In this document: in pieces, positions 1-15,313 of the stretch
How positions within the stretch are numbered: position 1 is the first letter of the stretch
Layout of the letters: each line of letters starts with the position of its first letter
NCBI GenBank assembly: GCA_016182805.1
Contig: JACPFV010000013.1
Location: 26,470-90,469 of the forward strand
Source of the DNA: Gammaproteobacteria bacterium
Lineage (GTDB): Bacteria; Pseudomonadota; Gammaproteobacteria; Nevskiales; Nevskiaceae
Length of the DNA stretch: 64,000 nucleotides
Reading direction: 5' to 3'
The notes under the pieces: generated by a model
Told to the model about the DNA's origin: nothing
Databases searched by the model: none
What the model saw: only the letters and a program-made list of their open reading frames with translations
Position numbers and translations under genes: made by a program

Positions 1-1
1 C

Positions 2-598
<597 letters not shown>

Positions 599-603
599 AC
601 TTG

Positions 604-702
604 TTACCGCGGAGAGCGCGGAGTTCGCAGAGGAAAATATTCTTGGGATACGTCATGAAATCGTTTCATTTTCTCTGTGCTCTTTGCGTTCTCTGCGGTG
701 AA
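604..702. repeat. Imperfect inverted repeat spanning the ftsK-lolA gap and the lolA signal sequence
   Basis: The left arm (about 604-637, ccgcggagagcgcggag...) and right arm (about 668-702, ...ctctttgcgttctctgcggt) are reverse complements over about 33 bases with several mismatches, around a 30-bp spacer. The CTCTGTG/CTCTGCG wording resembles a dispersed repeat seen in environmental bacterial genomes (from memory). The right arm lies inside the lolA coding sequence and encodes most of its signal peptide. Confidence 0.75.
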
Positions 703-1290
703 TCCGTCGCGGCAGCCGAACCCGCCCAGGACGCCTTGCAGCAGTTCGTGGACGGCGTGCAGAACCTGTCCGCGCGCTTCGAGCAGGTGCAGACGGACGA
801 CAAGGGCGAAGTGATTCAGAAAAGCTCCGGCACCATGCGGCTGGCGCGTCCGGGCAAGTTCCGCTGGAGCTACGAGAAGCCGTACGAGCAGCTCATGATT
901 TGCGACGGCCGCACCATCTGGCTGTACGACCCGGACCTGGCGCAGGTCACGGTGCGCGAGGCCAAGGATGCGCTGGCCGGGACGCCGGCGGAACTGCTGT
1001 CCAAGGGCGGTGCGATCGGCGGCCAGTTCCGGATCGAGGACGCCGGCGTCGCCGACGGCGCGCGCGTCGTGCGCCTGATCCCCAAGGCCGCGGACAGCGA
1101 CTTCAAGTCCATCGAGCTTTGGCTCAGGGACGGCACGCCCACGCGCATGCGCTTCGCCGACCAGCTCGGCGGGACCAGCGAGGTGACGTTCGGCGACATC
1201 CGCAAGAACGCCGGCGTGGACGACAAGCAGTTCCGGTTCGAAGTGCCCAAGGGCGTGGAGATCATCCAGGCCGATTCGCCCGCGCCGTGA
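655..1290 (+). CDS. lolA: Outer-membrane lipoprotein carrier protein LolA
   Basis: Periplasmic chaperone that takes lipoproteins from LolCDE to LolB. I chose the ATG at 655 because it begins a signal peptide (MKSFHF, hydrophobic core, cleavage near SVAAAEP); a TTG at 601 would add unlikely residues. The mature part has LolA features: NLSARFEQVQTDD, the RPGKFRWSYEKPYEQLMICDG strand region, and a C-terminal SEVTFGDIRKN segment. About 211 residues, normal for the family. The signal peptide is cysteine-rich (FLCALCVLCGE) and is encoded by one arm of an inverted repeat. The stop overlaps the next start by 4 bases. Confidence 0.93.
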   Translation: MKSFHFLCALCVLCGESVAAAEPAQDALQQFVDGVQNLSARFEQVQTDDKGEVIQKSSGTMRLARPGKFRWSYEKPYEQLMICDGRTIWLYDPDLAQVTVREAKDALAGTPAELLSKGGAIGGQFRIEDAGVADGARVVRLIPKAADSDFKSIELWLRDGTPTRMRFADQLGGTSEVTFGDIRKNAGVDDKQFRFEVPKGVEIIQADSPAP

Positions 1291-1667
1291 TCCGTCCCGA
1301 GCTGCGCCACCCGTTGCTGTGGCACGTCATCGGCCTGACGTACCTGGCTTTGATCGTCTGGCTGTCCCTGACGCCGAGCCCGCCGTCCGGGGTTCACATC
1401 TGGGACAAGGCCTCGCATTTCATTGCTTACACCGGCCTGGCGGGATGGTTCGGCGCCGTGTACCGCCCGGCGCGTCATGTTGCCGTGATCGCGGCGGCAA
1501 TCCTCGCCGGCGTCGGACTGGAAGTTCTTCAGGGCTGGTCGGGCCTGCGGCAGTTTGAATACGCCGACATGCTGGCAAACGCGCTGGGTGCGTCGGCCGG
1601 AGTTCTGCTGGCACGCTCGCCGCTGGGCGAAGCCTTGATCGCCTGCGAGCGCCTTGTTCATGGATGA
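1287..1667 (+). CDS. VanZ-like small membrane protein
   Basis: 126 residues with hydrophobic stretches near 10-26, 45-58, 65-82 and 97-112. The pattern is VanZ-like: an early WLSLTPSPP motif, then DKASHFIAYTGLAGW and FEYADMLANALGASAG. Members are integral inner-membrane proteins of mostly unknown role; VanZ itself raises teicoplanin resistance. The GTG start at 1287 overlaps the lolA stop (GTGA), so translational coupling is likely. Function here unknown; family assignment fairly sure. Confidence 0.75.
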   Translation: MIRPELRHPLLWHVIGLTYLALIVWLSLTPSPPSGVHIWDKASHFIAYTGLAGWFGAVYRPARHVAVIAAAILAGVGLEVLQGWSGLRQFEYADMLANALGASAGVLLARSPLGEALIACERLVHG

Positions 1668-1697
1668 GTGGCATGGGTTTCGATAACCTGCCACTTT

Positions 1698-1709
1698 GCC
1701 ATCCATGGC
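1698..1709. repeat. Short palindrome GCCAT-CC-ATGGC (copy 1)
   Basis: Twelve-base hairpin with CC loop, a shortened version of the 20-base palindrome found intact at 25183-25202 and 28403-28422. Confidence 0.5.
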
Positions 1710-1740
1710 GGGGCCGCTGATGCCGTCCGAGACCCCGGCC

Positions 1741-1756
1741 CGGCCATCCATGGCCG
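1741..1756. repeat. Short palindrome CGGCCAT-CC-ATGGCCG (copy 2)
   Basis: Sixteen-base hairpin of the same family as the palindromes near 1700, 25190 and 28410. It lies about 32 bases after copy 1 and contains the ATG chosen as the rarA start. Confidence 0.55.
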
Positions 1757-3123
1757 GGCGCGCACCGGCGCGGACTGACATTGAGTCAGTCCGCGAAACC
1801 CCGGTGCGCCCTCTAGCCGACCGCATGCGCCCGAAATCGCTCGACGAGATCGCCGGCCAGTCCCACCTGATCGGCCCCGGCGCGCCGCTGCGCAAGCTCT
1901 TGGAGGGCGGCAAGGTGCCCTCGATGGTGTTCTGGGGGCCGCCGGGCACCGGCAAGACCACGCTGGCGCGGCTGGTGGCGAGCCAGTCGGAGTGCCAGTT
2001 CATCGCGCTGTCCGCGGTCATGTCCGGGGTCAAGGACATCCGCGAGGCGGTGGCGCAGGCGCAGCAGGCGCGGGCCGCCAGCCCGCCGGCCGGCGTCAAT
2101 GAAAAGACTCGAATGTCGCCGGCACTCGCGCATGGCGCTTCGCGGCGCACGGTGCTGTTCATCGACGAGATCCACCGCTTCAACAAGGGGCAGCAGGACG
2201 CGCTGCTGCCGTACGTCGAGGACGGCACCGTCATCCTGGTCGGCGCGACCACCGAGAATCCCTCGTTCGAGCTGAACGCCGCGCTGTTGTCGCGGCTGCG
2301 CGTGTTCGTGCTCAAGTCGCTGGGCGACGAGGACCTGCTCGCGCTGCTGCGGCGGGCACTGTCCGATCCGGAGCGCGGACTCGCCGCCGAGCTGCCGCAG
2401 AGCTGGCTCGACCGGATCGTGGAGCTGGCCGACGGCGATGCGCGCCGCGCGCTGATCCTGCTGGAAACCGCGGTGGAGCTGGCCCGCGCGGAAGGGCGCG
2501 CCGACGACGCCGCGCTGGACAAGCTGGTCGGCCGGAGCTGGCGCCGCTTCGACAAGCAGGGCGAACAGTTCTACGACCAGATCTCCGCGCTGCACAAATC
2601 GGTGCGCGGCTCCGATCCGGACGCCGCGCTGTACTGGTTCGCGCGCATGCTCGACGGCGGCGCCGACCCGCGCTACCTCGTGCGCCGGGTCACGCGCATG
2701 GCGGCCGAGGACATCGGCCTGGCCGACCCGCGCGCGCTGCGCCTGTGCCTGGACGCCTGGGACACCTTCGAGCGCCTGGGGTCGCCGGAAGGCGAGCTGG
2801 CGATCGCGGAGGCGCTCGTCTACCTGGCCTGCGCGCCCAAGAGCAACGCGGTTTACGCGGCCTTCGGCGCCGCGAAGCAGGCGGTGGCCGAGCACGGCAC
2901 GCTGGACGTGCCGCTGCACATCCGCAATGCGCCGACCCGGCTGATGAAGGACCTCGGTTACGGCAAGGGCTACCGCTACGACCACGACGAGCCGGAGGCG
3001 CACGCCGCCGGCCAGCAGTTCCTGCCGGACCGGCTCGCCGGCACGCGCTTCTACGAGCCGGCGCCGCGCGGGCTGGAAATCAAGATCGCGGAAAAGCTGG
3101 CGCAGCTCAGGAAGAAGGCCTGA
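1750..3123 (+). CDS. rarA: Replication-associated recombination protein RarA/MgsA
   Basis: Clamp-loader-like AAA+ ATPase acting at stalled forks. Motifs: PLADRMRPKSLDEIAGQ at the N-terminus, Walker A GPPGTGKT, Walker B LFIDEIHRFNKGQQDA, sensor GATTENPSFELN, and the C-terminal MgsA tetramerisation region (GKGYRYDHDEPEA). The start is uncertain: ATG 1705, ATG 1750 and GTG 1804 are in frame and none has a good ribosome-binding site; 1750 gives an N-terminus of typical length. Two oddities: codons before about 1810 are made of palindromes, and about 22 extra residues (ASPPAGVNEKTRMSPALAHG) sit just before Walker B (about 2077-2142). The 3' end overlaps the convergent MFS gene by 17 bases. Confidence 0.92.
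   Translation: MAGRAPARTDIESVRETPVRPLADRMRPKSLDEIAGQSHLIGPGAPLRKLLEGGKVPSMVFWGPPGTGKTTLARLVASQSECQFIALSAVMSGVKDIREAVAQAQQARAASPPAGVNEKTRMSPALAHGASRRTVLFIDEIHRFNKGQQDALLPYVEDGTVILVGATTENPSFELNAALLSRLRVFVLKSLGDEDLLALLRRALSDPERGLAAELPQSWLDRIVELADGDARRALILLETAVELARAEGRADDAALDKLVGRSWRRFDKQGEQFYDQISALHKSVRGSDPDAALYWFARMLDGGADPRYLVRRVTRMAAEDIGLADPRALRLCLDAWDTFERLGSPEGELAIAEALVYLACAPKSNAVYAAFGAAKQAVAEHGTLDVPLHIRNAPTRLMKDLGYGKGYRYDHDEPEAHAAGQQFLPDRLAGTRFYEPAPRGLEIKIAEKLAQLRKKA
1760..1809. repeat. Two-part hairpin at the rarA 5' end
   Basis: Near-perfect cruciform: GCGCACCGG + CGCGGACTGAC, loop ATTGA, GTCAGTCCGCG, a 5-base bulge, then CCGGTGCGC. Twenty base pairs in all. REP-like in appearance; could also control rarA translation. 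Confidence 0.7.
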
Positions 3124-4315
3124 GCGACGGCTGCGGCAGCCGCAGCACCGCCAGGATCGTCGCCACGGCAAAGGCCGCTCCGGCCAGGAATGTCGCCGAT
3201 GCGCCAACCCCGCTCCACAGCGCGCCGGCCAGCAGGCTGGCCGGCAGCAGCATGACGCCGCGCGCGAGATTCATCACGCCGAACGCGGTGCCGCGCAGCG
3301 CCGCCGGGGCGTAGTCGGCCACCAGCGCGTTGAGCAGCCCCTCGGTCAGGCCCATGTGCAGGCCCCACAGCAGCACGCCGGCGGCCACGCCCGTCAGGCC
3401 GTCGCCGAAGGCCAGGCACAGGTCCGCCAGCACCATCACGCCGCAGCCCAATGCCAGCAGCGAGCGGCGAGACAGCCGGTCCGACAGCTTGCCGAACGGA
3501 TACGCCGAGGCGGCGTAGGCCAGGTTCATCAGCACCAGCACCAGCGGCACGTACGCCAGCGCCCAGCCGGCGTCCTGCGCGCGCAGCACCAGGAAGGCCT
3601 CGGAAAAGCGCGTCAGCGTGAACAGGGCCACGACCGCGACCAGGCCCCACAGGCGCGGCGGAAAGGAGCGCCAGGAAAAGCCGGCCAGCGGGCTGGCGCG
3701 GCGGGCGTGCGGATGCGGCGGCGGCTCGCGCACCGCCAGCCACAGTACCGCGACGCAGACGAACGCCGGGATCACGGCCACCCAGAACACCAGCCGCATG
3801 TCGCCGTTCGAAAGCAGCATCAGCCCGATGGCCAGCAGCGGGCCCAGGAACGCTCCGACCGTGTCCAGGGATTGGCGCAGCCCGAACGCCGCGCCGCGCT
3901 GCTCCGGCGCGGTCAGGTCCGCGACCAGCGCATCGCGCGGCGCGCCGCGGATGCCCTTGCCGATGCGGTCGGCGAAGCGCGCGGCCAGCACGGTCATCGC
4001 GCTGTCGGCCAGCGGGAACATCGGCTTGGTCAGCGCCGCCATGCCATAGCCGAGCAGAGCGAGAGGTTTGCGCCGGCCCCAATGGTCCGACAGCGCGCCG
4101 GAGAACAGCTTGGTCAGCGCGGCGGTGGATTCGGCGACGCCTTCGATCAGGCCGACGGTCAGCGCGCTCACGCCGACCACGGTGACAAGGAAGGCCGGCA
4201 GCAGGCTGTGGATCATTTCCGAGGAAATGTCCATGAACAGGCTGACGAAACCCAGGGCCCATACGCCCGCGGGCAGCGCAAGCGGTCGCTTCGCGTTCTG
4301 AAAATCGGCGGTCAT
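3107..4315 (-). CDS. MFS transporter
   Basis: 402 residues with about 12 hydrophobic segments. Major facilitator signatures: SDHWGRRKPL in the first cytoplasmic loop and the equivalent FGKLSDRLSRRS in the second half, plus ADRIGKGIRGAPRDALVAD, which recurs in a group of uncharacterised MFS proteins. Substrate unknown. Convergent with rarA (17-base overlap) and divergent from crcB, from which it is separated by 68 bases. Start ATG 4315 is followed by a short cytoplasmic N-terminus. Confidence 0.85.
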   Translation of the reverse strand: MTADFQNAKRPLALPAGVWALGFVSLFMDISSEMIHSLLPAFLVTVVGVSALTVGLIEGVAESTAALTKLFSGALSDHWGRRKPLALLGYGMAALTKPMFPLADSAMTVLAARFADRIGKGIRGAPRDALVADLTAPEQRGAAFGLRQSLDTVGAFLGPLLAIGLMLLSNGDMRLVFWVAVIPAFVCVAVLWLAVREPPPHPHARRASPLAGFSWRSFPPRLWGLVAVVALFTLTRFSEAFLVLRAQDAGWALAYVPLVLVLMNLAYAASAYPFGKLSDRLSRRSLLALGCGVMVLADLCLAFGDGLTGVAAGVLLWGLHMGLTEGLLNALVADYAPAALRGTAFGVMNLARGVMLLPASLLAGALWSGVGASATFLAGAAFAVATILAVLRLPQPSLRPSS

Positions 4316-4383
4316 GGCGCGATTGTGCCGGGTCGGGCGCGCGCCAAGCTATCATCCGCCGAAGTCAATCGGGGGAACCGTCT

Positions 4384-4764
4384 ATGCCGGCAGTACTGGC
4401 CGTGGCTCTGGGCGGCGCGCTGGGCAGCGTGCTGCGCTTTTCCACGGTGCTTTGGGCGCGCCGTTTCGGACACGAGTTTCCCTGGGGAACCTTGTTGGTC
4501 AATGCCGCCGGAAGTTTCCTGATCGGCGTGATCTGGGCCTACTTCCTGGACCGGCCGGACACGCCCGAGTGGCTGCGCCTGGGCCTGATGACCGGGATCA
4601 TGGGCGGCTTCACCACGCTCTCGTCCATCTCGCTCGAGACCGTTCTGCTGGCCGAGTCCGGCGCCTGGAGCGCGGCAGCCGTCAACGCGGCGGCCAACCT
4701 GGGACTGGGGCTCGCCGCGTGCGCGGCCGGCCTCGCGCTCGCGCGGCCTATCTTCGCGCCGTAA
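4384..4764 (+). CDS. crcB: Fluoride channel CrcB/Fluc
   Basis: 126 residues, four membrane segments. Family signatures: GGALGSVLRF at the N-terminus, the WGTLLVNAAGSFLIG segment with the conserved asparagine, and GIMGGFTTLSSISLE, the TM3 break that binds the central Na+ in Fluc dimers. Exports cytoplasmic fluoride. The Shine-Dalgarno-like gggggaa lies just before the ATG. I looked for a fluoride riboswitch in the 68-base leader and saw none. Located between the MFS gene and serS, its usual Pseudomonas-type context. Confidence 0.93.
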   Translation: MPAVLAVALGGALGSVLRFSTVLWARRFGHEFPWGTLLVNAAGSFLIGVIWAYFLDRPDTPEWLRLGLMTGIMGGFTTLSSISLETVLLAESGAWSAAAVNAAANLGLGLAACAAGLALARPIFAP

Positions 4765-7860
<3,096 letters not shown>

Positions 7861-7864
<4 letters not shown>

Positions 7865-8217
7865 GGCTGCTGATTGTGGATGACTCCAACATCATCCGCA
7901 GCCGCATCGCGCGCGCGCTGCGCGACCGCAGCTACCAGACCGTCGGCTTGGCGCGCAGCGGGGAGGAGGCTTTGGCGATCTTCCGCGCGACGCTGCCGGA
8001 TGCGGTCACCATGGATCTGACCATGCCGGGAATGGATGGCATCGAGTGCATCCGGCGGCTGATGCGCCTGCGCCCGGACACCCGGATCCTCGTGGTCTCC
8101 GCGTTGGCGGACAAGGCGACGGCCATCGAAGCGCTCAAGGCCGGCGCGCGCGGCTTTCTGCAGAAGCCCTTCGGCGAGGACGAGCTCCGGGACGCAATGA
8201 CCACGCTGATGGAGTAG
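7861..8217 (+). CDS. CheY-like single-domain response regulator
   Basis: 118 residues, receiver domain only. Acidic pair D7/D8, phospho-acceptor D52 in TMDLTMPGMDG, S80 and K102 (LQKPF) are all present. With no output domain it probably acts by protein contact, as CheY does. The ATG is the 4-base overlap with the kinase stop, so the kinase at 6194-7864 is the likely phospho-donor and the CheX-like protein downstream the likely phosphatase. The upstream in-frame extension is a shadow of the kinase gene. Confidence 0.88.
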
Positions 8218-8224
8218 CCGGCGC

Positions 8225-8701
8225 ATGGACGCGGCCGACCTGCAGGCAATAGTTGACGGCGCGAAGGCCTTCTTCACGCAGAACACCTGCGTCGAGCCGG
8301 AAGTCGGCACGCCCTTCCTTGAGGACAGCGGCGGTCGTCCCGGCGGCGAAGTCACCGGCGTCACCGGCGTCATCGGCATTTCCGGCCCACAGCGCGGCTG
8401 GGTCTGCTTCAGCGCGCCGCAGGCTCTGTTGCGCCACGTGCTGATCCTGCTGGGCGAACGCGACACCGGCCCGGCCAACACGCGCGACCTCGCCGGCGAG
8501 ATCGCCAACACCATCGCCGGGAACGCGCGCCGGCACTTTGGGCGCAACTTCCTGATCTCGGTGCCCTGCGTGTTTGCGGGAACCTTCGAGGGCGTGCAGC
8601 GCGGTCCAAAGCCGCGCGCGGTCGTGATCCCACTGCGCTGGCGGATCTTCACCGCCTCGATTGTCGTGAATCTGGCCGAAGACTCGATCCGGCCCTACTG
8701 A
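8225..8701 (+). CDS. CheX-like CheY-P phosphatase
   Basis: 158 residues. The CheC/CheX/FliY active-site pattern E-x2-N appears in LAGEIANTIAGNA (E92, N95), in one copy as in CheX. GWVCFSAPQALL and the C-terminal PLRWRIFTASIVVNL agree with the CheX fold. In the family this protein dephosphorylates CheY-P. It starts 7 bases after the cheY-like stop and closes the three-gene module. Family assignment rests on motif and context. Confidence 0.75.
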   Translation: MDAADLQAIVDGAKAFFTQNTCVEPEVGTPFLEDSGGRPGGEVTGVTGVIGISGPQRGWVCFSAPQALLRHVLILLGERDTGPANTRDLAGEIANTIAGNARRHFGRNFLISVPCVFAGTFEGVQRGPKPRAVVIPLRWRIFTASIVVNLAEDSIRPY

Positions 8702-8706
8702 GGGCC

Positions 8707-9201
8707 TCAGCCTGCGCGCCGCCGCGCCCACACCGGCGGCTGGCCGTCGGCGGCCGTCTGGTACGGCACGGCGAAGTCCTTGAACGCCGTCAGGCAGACC
8801 TGCAGGTCCTGGTCGGCGCGCGGGACGATGGCGTCGATGCCGCAGCGGTCCATGTAATAAATCTGGTCGCGCATCACGTCGCCGACCGCCCTGATCTCGC
8901 CCTTGAACCCCAGCCGCGTGCGCAGCAGCGCGGCCTGCGAGAAGGCGCGGCCGTCGCCGAAGGCCGGGAATTCAACGGCGATCAGCGGACGGTCGGAAAT
9001 CTCCGGCCACAGCGCGATCACGTCTTCGGTGTTGGGGATGCGCACGCCGATGCTGGCGTCGCCGGTCTTGGCGGCGTCGCGCACCTCGCGCCAGCGCTTG
9101 AGCGAGACGACGATCCGGCCGCTGGAGGGCAGGGGCGCCTCGTCGGGCAGCGCGGTCCAGTCGTCGGCGACGATCTGCCGGTTGCGGATGATGTTGCCCA
9201 T
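8707..9201 (-). CDS. DUF934 protein, sulfite-reductase-associated
   Basis: 164 residues of the DUF934 type found directly after cysI in many proteobacteria. Recognisable stretches: NRQIVADDW at the N-terminus, GVRIPNTEDV, and FPAFGDGRAFSQAALLR with FKGEIRAVGDVMRDQIYYMDRCGIDA in the middle. Role unknown; presumed accessory to sulfite or nitrite reduction. Its ATG overlaps the cysI stop by one base (TGATG), so the two are translationally coupled. Convergent with the cheX-like gene. Confidence 0.82.
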   Translation of the reverse strand: MGNIIRNRQIVADDWTALPDEAPLPSSGRIVVSLKRWREVRDAAKTGDASIGVRIPNTEDVIALWPEISDRPLIAVEFPAFGDGRAFSQAALLRTRLGFKGEIRAVGDVMRDQIYYMDRCGIDAIVPRADQDLQVCLTAFKDFAVPYQTAADGQPPVWARRRAG

Positions 9202-10889
9202 CACGCCTCCACCGCTTCGCGCTGCGCCGTTTTTTCCGGGTACAGCCGCTCCTTGAACGGCTTCATCCCGACGCGGCGATAGGTTTGCAGGAACGTCTCG
9301 TCCACGCCGGCGCGCTGCTCCAGGTAGACCTTGATGATGGTGTCCACCGCGTCGACGATGCGCTCGCGGTCGAAGGACGGGCCGGTGCGGTCGCCCAGGC
9401 TGGCGTCCTCCTCGGACGAGCCGCCGAGCGTGACCTGGTACCACTCCTCGCCGTGCTTGTCGACGCCCAGGATGCCGATGTGGCCGACGCTGTGGTGGCC
9501 GCAGCCGTTCATGCAGCCGGACATCTTGATCTTGATGTCGCCGACGTCGTAGAGGTAATCGAGGTCGCCGAAGCGGTCCATGATGTCCTGCGCCACGCCG
9601 ATCGAGCCGGCGTTGGCCAGCGAGCAGAAGTCCAGGCCCGGGCAGCAGATCAGGTCGGTGAGCAGGCCGATGTTCGGCGTCGCCAGGCCCAGCTCGCGCA
9701 GGCGCTGCCACACCGCGTAAACGTCCTTCTGCGGCACGTCGGCCAGCACCAGGTTCTGGTCGTGCGCGACGCGGATCTCGCCGAAGGAGTGGCGCTCCAT
9801 CAGCTCGGCCAGCGCGTCCATCTGCCCCGCCGTGCAGTCGCCCGGGGCGACGCCCGGCGCCTTCAGCGACACCCACACGATCTTGTGGCCGGGGACGCGG
9901 TGGTCCTTGACGTTGCGCTTGACGAAGGCGGCGAACGCGGAGTCGCCGGCCAGGGCCTTGGCGAAGCTCGTGTCCCGCGCCGCGCCGGCGTCGTAGGCGT
10001 GCGGCGTGAAGTGCGCCTTCATGCGCTCCAGGTCCTCGCGACGCAGCGTGAGCCGCGGGTCGCCGCGCAGCTGCGCCCACTCGGCCTCCACCAACTCGGT
10101 GAACTTCACCTGGCCGACGTCCTTGACCAGGATCTTGATGCGCGCCTTGTGGATGTTGTCGCGCCGGCCCAGGCGGTTGTACACGCGCAGGACCGCCTCC
10201 AGGTAGGAGAACAGGTCCGCCTCGGGCAGGAACTCGCGGATTTGGTACGCCAGGATCGGCGTGCGGCCCAGGCCGCCGCCGACGTGGATGCTGTAGCCCA
10301 GCTCGCCCTGCGCGTTGCGCACGATGTACACGCCGATGTCGTGGATCATCGTCGCGGCGCGGTCGTTGGCGGTGGCGGAAAATGCGATCTTGAACTTGCG
10401 CGGCAGCCAGGAGAATTCGGGGTGGAAGGTCGCCCACTGGCGCGTCAGCTCGCAGTACGGGCGCGGGTCGACCAGCTCGTCCCTGGCCACGCCGGCGAGG
10501 TGGTCGGCGGTGATGTTGCGGATGCAGTTGCCGGAGGTCTGGATGGCGTGCATCTGCACGCTCGCCAGCTCGGCCAGGATGTCCGGCACGCGCTCCAGCG
10601 CGGGCCAGTTGAACTGGATGTTCTGGCGCGTGGTGAAGTGCCCGTAACCCTTGTCGTAGGTGCGCGCGATGTGCGCCAGCTTGCACACCTGACGCGTCGA
10701 AAGCAGGCCGTAGGGGATGCTGATGCGCAGCATCGGCGCGAATCGCTGGATGTACAGGCCGTTGCGCAGGCGCAGCGGGCGGAACTCGTCCGCGGTCAGC
10801 TTGCCGGCCAGATGGCGTTGCGTCTGGTCGCGGAACTGCGCGACGCGCTCGTCCACCAACCGCTGGTCGTATTCGTCGTACCGGTACAT
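9201..10889 (-). CDS. cysI: Sulfite reductase (ferredoxin/NADPH) haemoprotein subunit
   Basis: 562 residues. Reduces sulfite to sulfide in assimilatory sulfur metabolism, using a sirohaem-[4Fe-4S] centre. The cluster/sirohaem cysteines are in CCPGLDFCSLA and GCMNGCGHH. Two ferredoxin-like half domains are visible (RISIPYGLLSTRQ..., HFTTRQNIQFNW; and later VWVSLKAPGVAPGDCTAGQMDAL). ATG 10889 (MYRYDEYDQRL) is the natural start; 11 upstream residues are not family-like. Nitrite reductase is the alternative, but cysB and cysG as neighbours favour sulfite. Overlaps DUF934. Confidence 0.9.
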   Translation of the reverse strand: MYRYDEYDQRLVDERVAQFRDQTQRHLAGKLTADEFRPLRLRNGLYIQRFAPMLRISIPYGLLSTRQVCKLAHIARTYDKGYGHFTTRQNIQFNWPALERVPDILAELASVQMHAIQTSGNCIRNITADHLAGVARDELVDPRPYCELTRQWATFHPEFSWLPRKFKIAFSATANDRAATMIHDIGVYIVRNAQGELGYSIHVGGGLGRTPILAYQIREFLPEADLFSYLEAVLRVYNRLGRRDNIHKARIKILVKDVGQVKFTELVEAEWAQLRGDPRLTLRREDLERMKAHFTPHAYDAGAARDTSFAKALAGDSAFAAFVKRNVKDHRVPGHKIVWVSLKAPGVAPGDCTAGQMDALAELMERHSFGEIRVAHDQNLVLADVPQKDVYAVWQRLRELGLATPNIGLLTDLICCPGLDFCSLANAGSIGVAQDIMDRFGDLDYLYDVGDIKIKMSGCMNGCGHHSVGHIGILGVDKHGEEWYQVTLGGSSEEDASLGDRTGPSFDRERIVDAVDTIIKVYLEQRAGVDETFLQTYRRVGMKPFKERLYPEKTAQREAVEA

Positions 10890-10947
10890 GGCCTTCCCCA
10901 CCGCTTTTGTGCGGCGCGGCAAGATTAGCAGGGACTCGGGCGCTTAT

Positions 10948-10991
10948 GCGGCCAAAGAAGAAAGCCGCCTAATTCTATAGCGGCTGAGAAT
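10948..10991 (-). promoter_or_regulatory. Candidate cysI promoter/operator region
   Basis: The 221-base gap between cysI and cysB holds two inverted pairs: GCGGC...GCCGC (10948-10968) and ATTCT...AGAAT (10972-10991). A tatagaat -10-like stretch reads toward cysI. It would suit a CysB-activated promoter, but CysB sites are too loose to call by eye. Nothing else is seen in the gap. Confidence 0.35.
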
Positions 10992-11110
10992 ATGGGCCTT
11001 GTATGTTCAACCGCGACCAGCACGGCGGTGTCTGAATGTCGTTGAGGCGGCCAGACCGGTCCGTGCAGTTTGTTTGCGCCTTGGGCCGGGACGAGGCGCG
11101 CTATACGCTC

Positions 11111-14437
<3,327 letters not shown>

Positions 14438-14441
<4 letters not shown>

Positions 14442-15295
14442 GGCGCCGGGCCAGGCCGGCGGCAGCGGCCGCCGTCGTCGCGCTGCTCGCCGCGCTCTAT
14501 GCGTGGCTGCTGCCGCTCGACTCTCCGGACGTCTATGCCGGCCTGCCGGGAATCCAGAGCTGGGGCTTGAAGCTCAGCTCCCACACCTTGCAGAACCCCG
14601 GCTTCGCCATCGGCTACTCCGAGTGGTACCGCGCGCCGCTGTGGGTGGCGTTCCGCGCCCGCGCGCTGCCGCCCGGCAAGGCGGGCCAGCGCCCGGAGCG
14701 CTTCGGGGTGGACGAGCGCACGCTGGCGCGCGTCAGCGCCGAGGACTACAGCGGCAGCGGCTATGACCGCGGCCATCTGGCGCCCAATTTCCTCATCGCG
14801 CGCCTGTACGGGCGCGACGCGCAGCGCGCGACTTTCGACATGAGCAACATCGCGCCGCAGACGCCGCGGCTCAACCAGCTGCTGTGGCAGCGCATCGAGG
14901 AGGCGGAGGCCGACATCGTCGCGCCGGCCGCCGGTGAACTGTGGGTCGTCGCCGGGCCGGTCTTCGGCGCGCGTCGCCTGCATTCGGGCGTGGCCGTGCC
15001 GGAGGCGTTCTACCGCATCTGGCTGGACGATCGGCCGCGCCGCGTCCTGGCCTTCCTGGTGCCGCAGGATGTGTGCGGGGACGAGCCGCTGGAGCGCTTC
15101 GTCGTCACGGTGGACGAGGTCGAACGCCACACCGGGCTGGATTTCTTCCACCGCCTGCCGGACGCCGAGGAAGCGGCGCTGGAAGCCGCGCCGGCCGATC
15201 CGGGCTGGGGACTGTCGCGCTTCGGCCGCGCCCCCGCGCGCTACGCCAAGAGCTTCCGCGGGTCGCCCTGCCGGCCGGAAGTGCGCGCGCCATAG
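14438..15295 (+). CDS. DNA/RNA non-specific endonuclease (beta-beta-alpha-metal type), membrane-anchored or secreted
   Basis: 285 residues. A hydrophobic N-terminal segment (about 8-27) suggests a signal anchor or export signal. The active site is YDRGHLAPN, the DRGH motif of the NucA/Serratia-type family, with the metal-ligand asparagine in DMSNIAPQTPRLNQLLW. GELWVVAGPVF and PEAFYRIWL follow as usual. Would cut DNA and RNA in the periplasm or outside. The TTG start overlaps the cysG stop (TTGA). Link to cysG likely positional only. Confidence 0.85.
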
Positions 15296-15313
15296 GGCGC
15301 GGCGGCGGGGCGC

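Noticed and set aside
4316..4383. Possible fluoride riboswitch before crcB
   Set aside because: The leader is short and lacks the conserved GGNGAUGG and CUGAUGA elements of the crcB motif.
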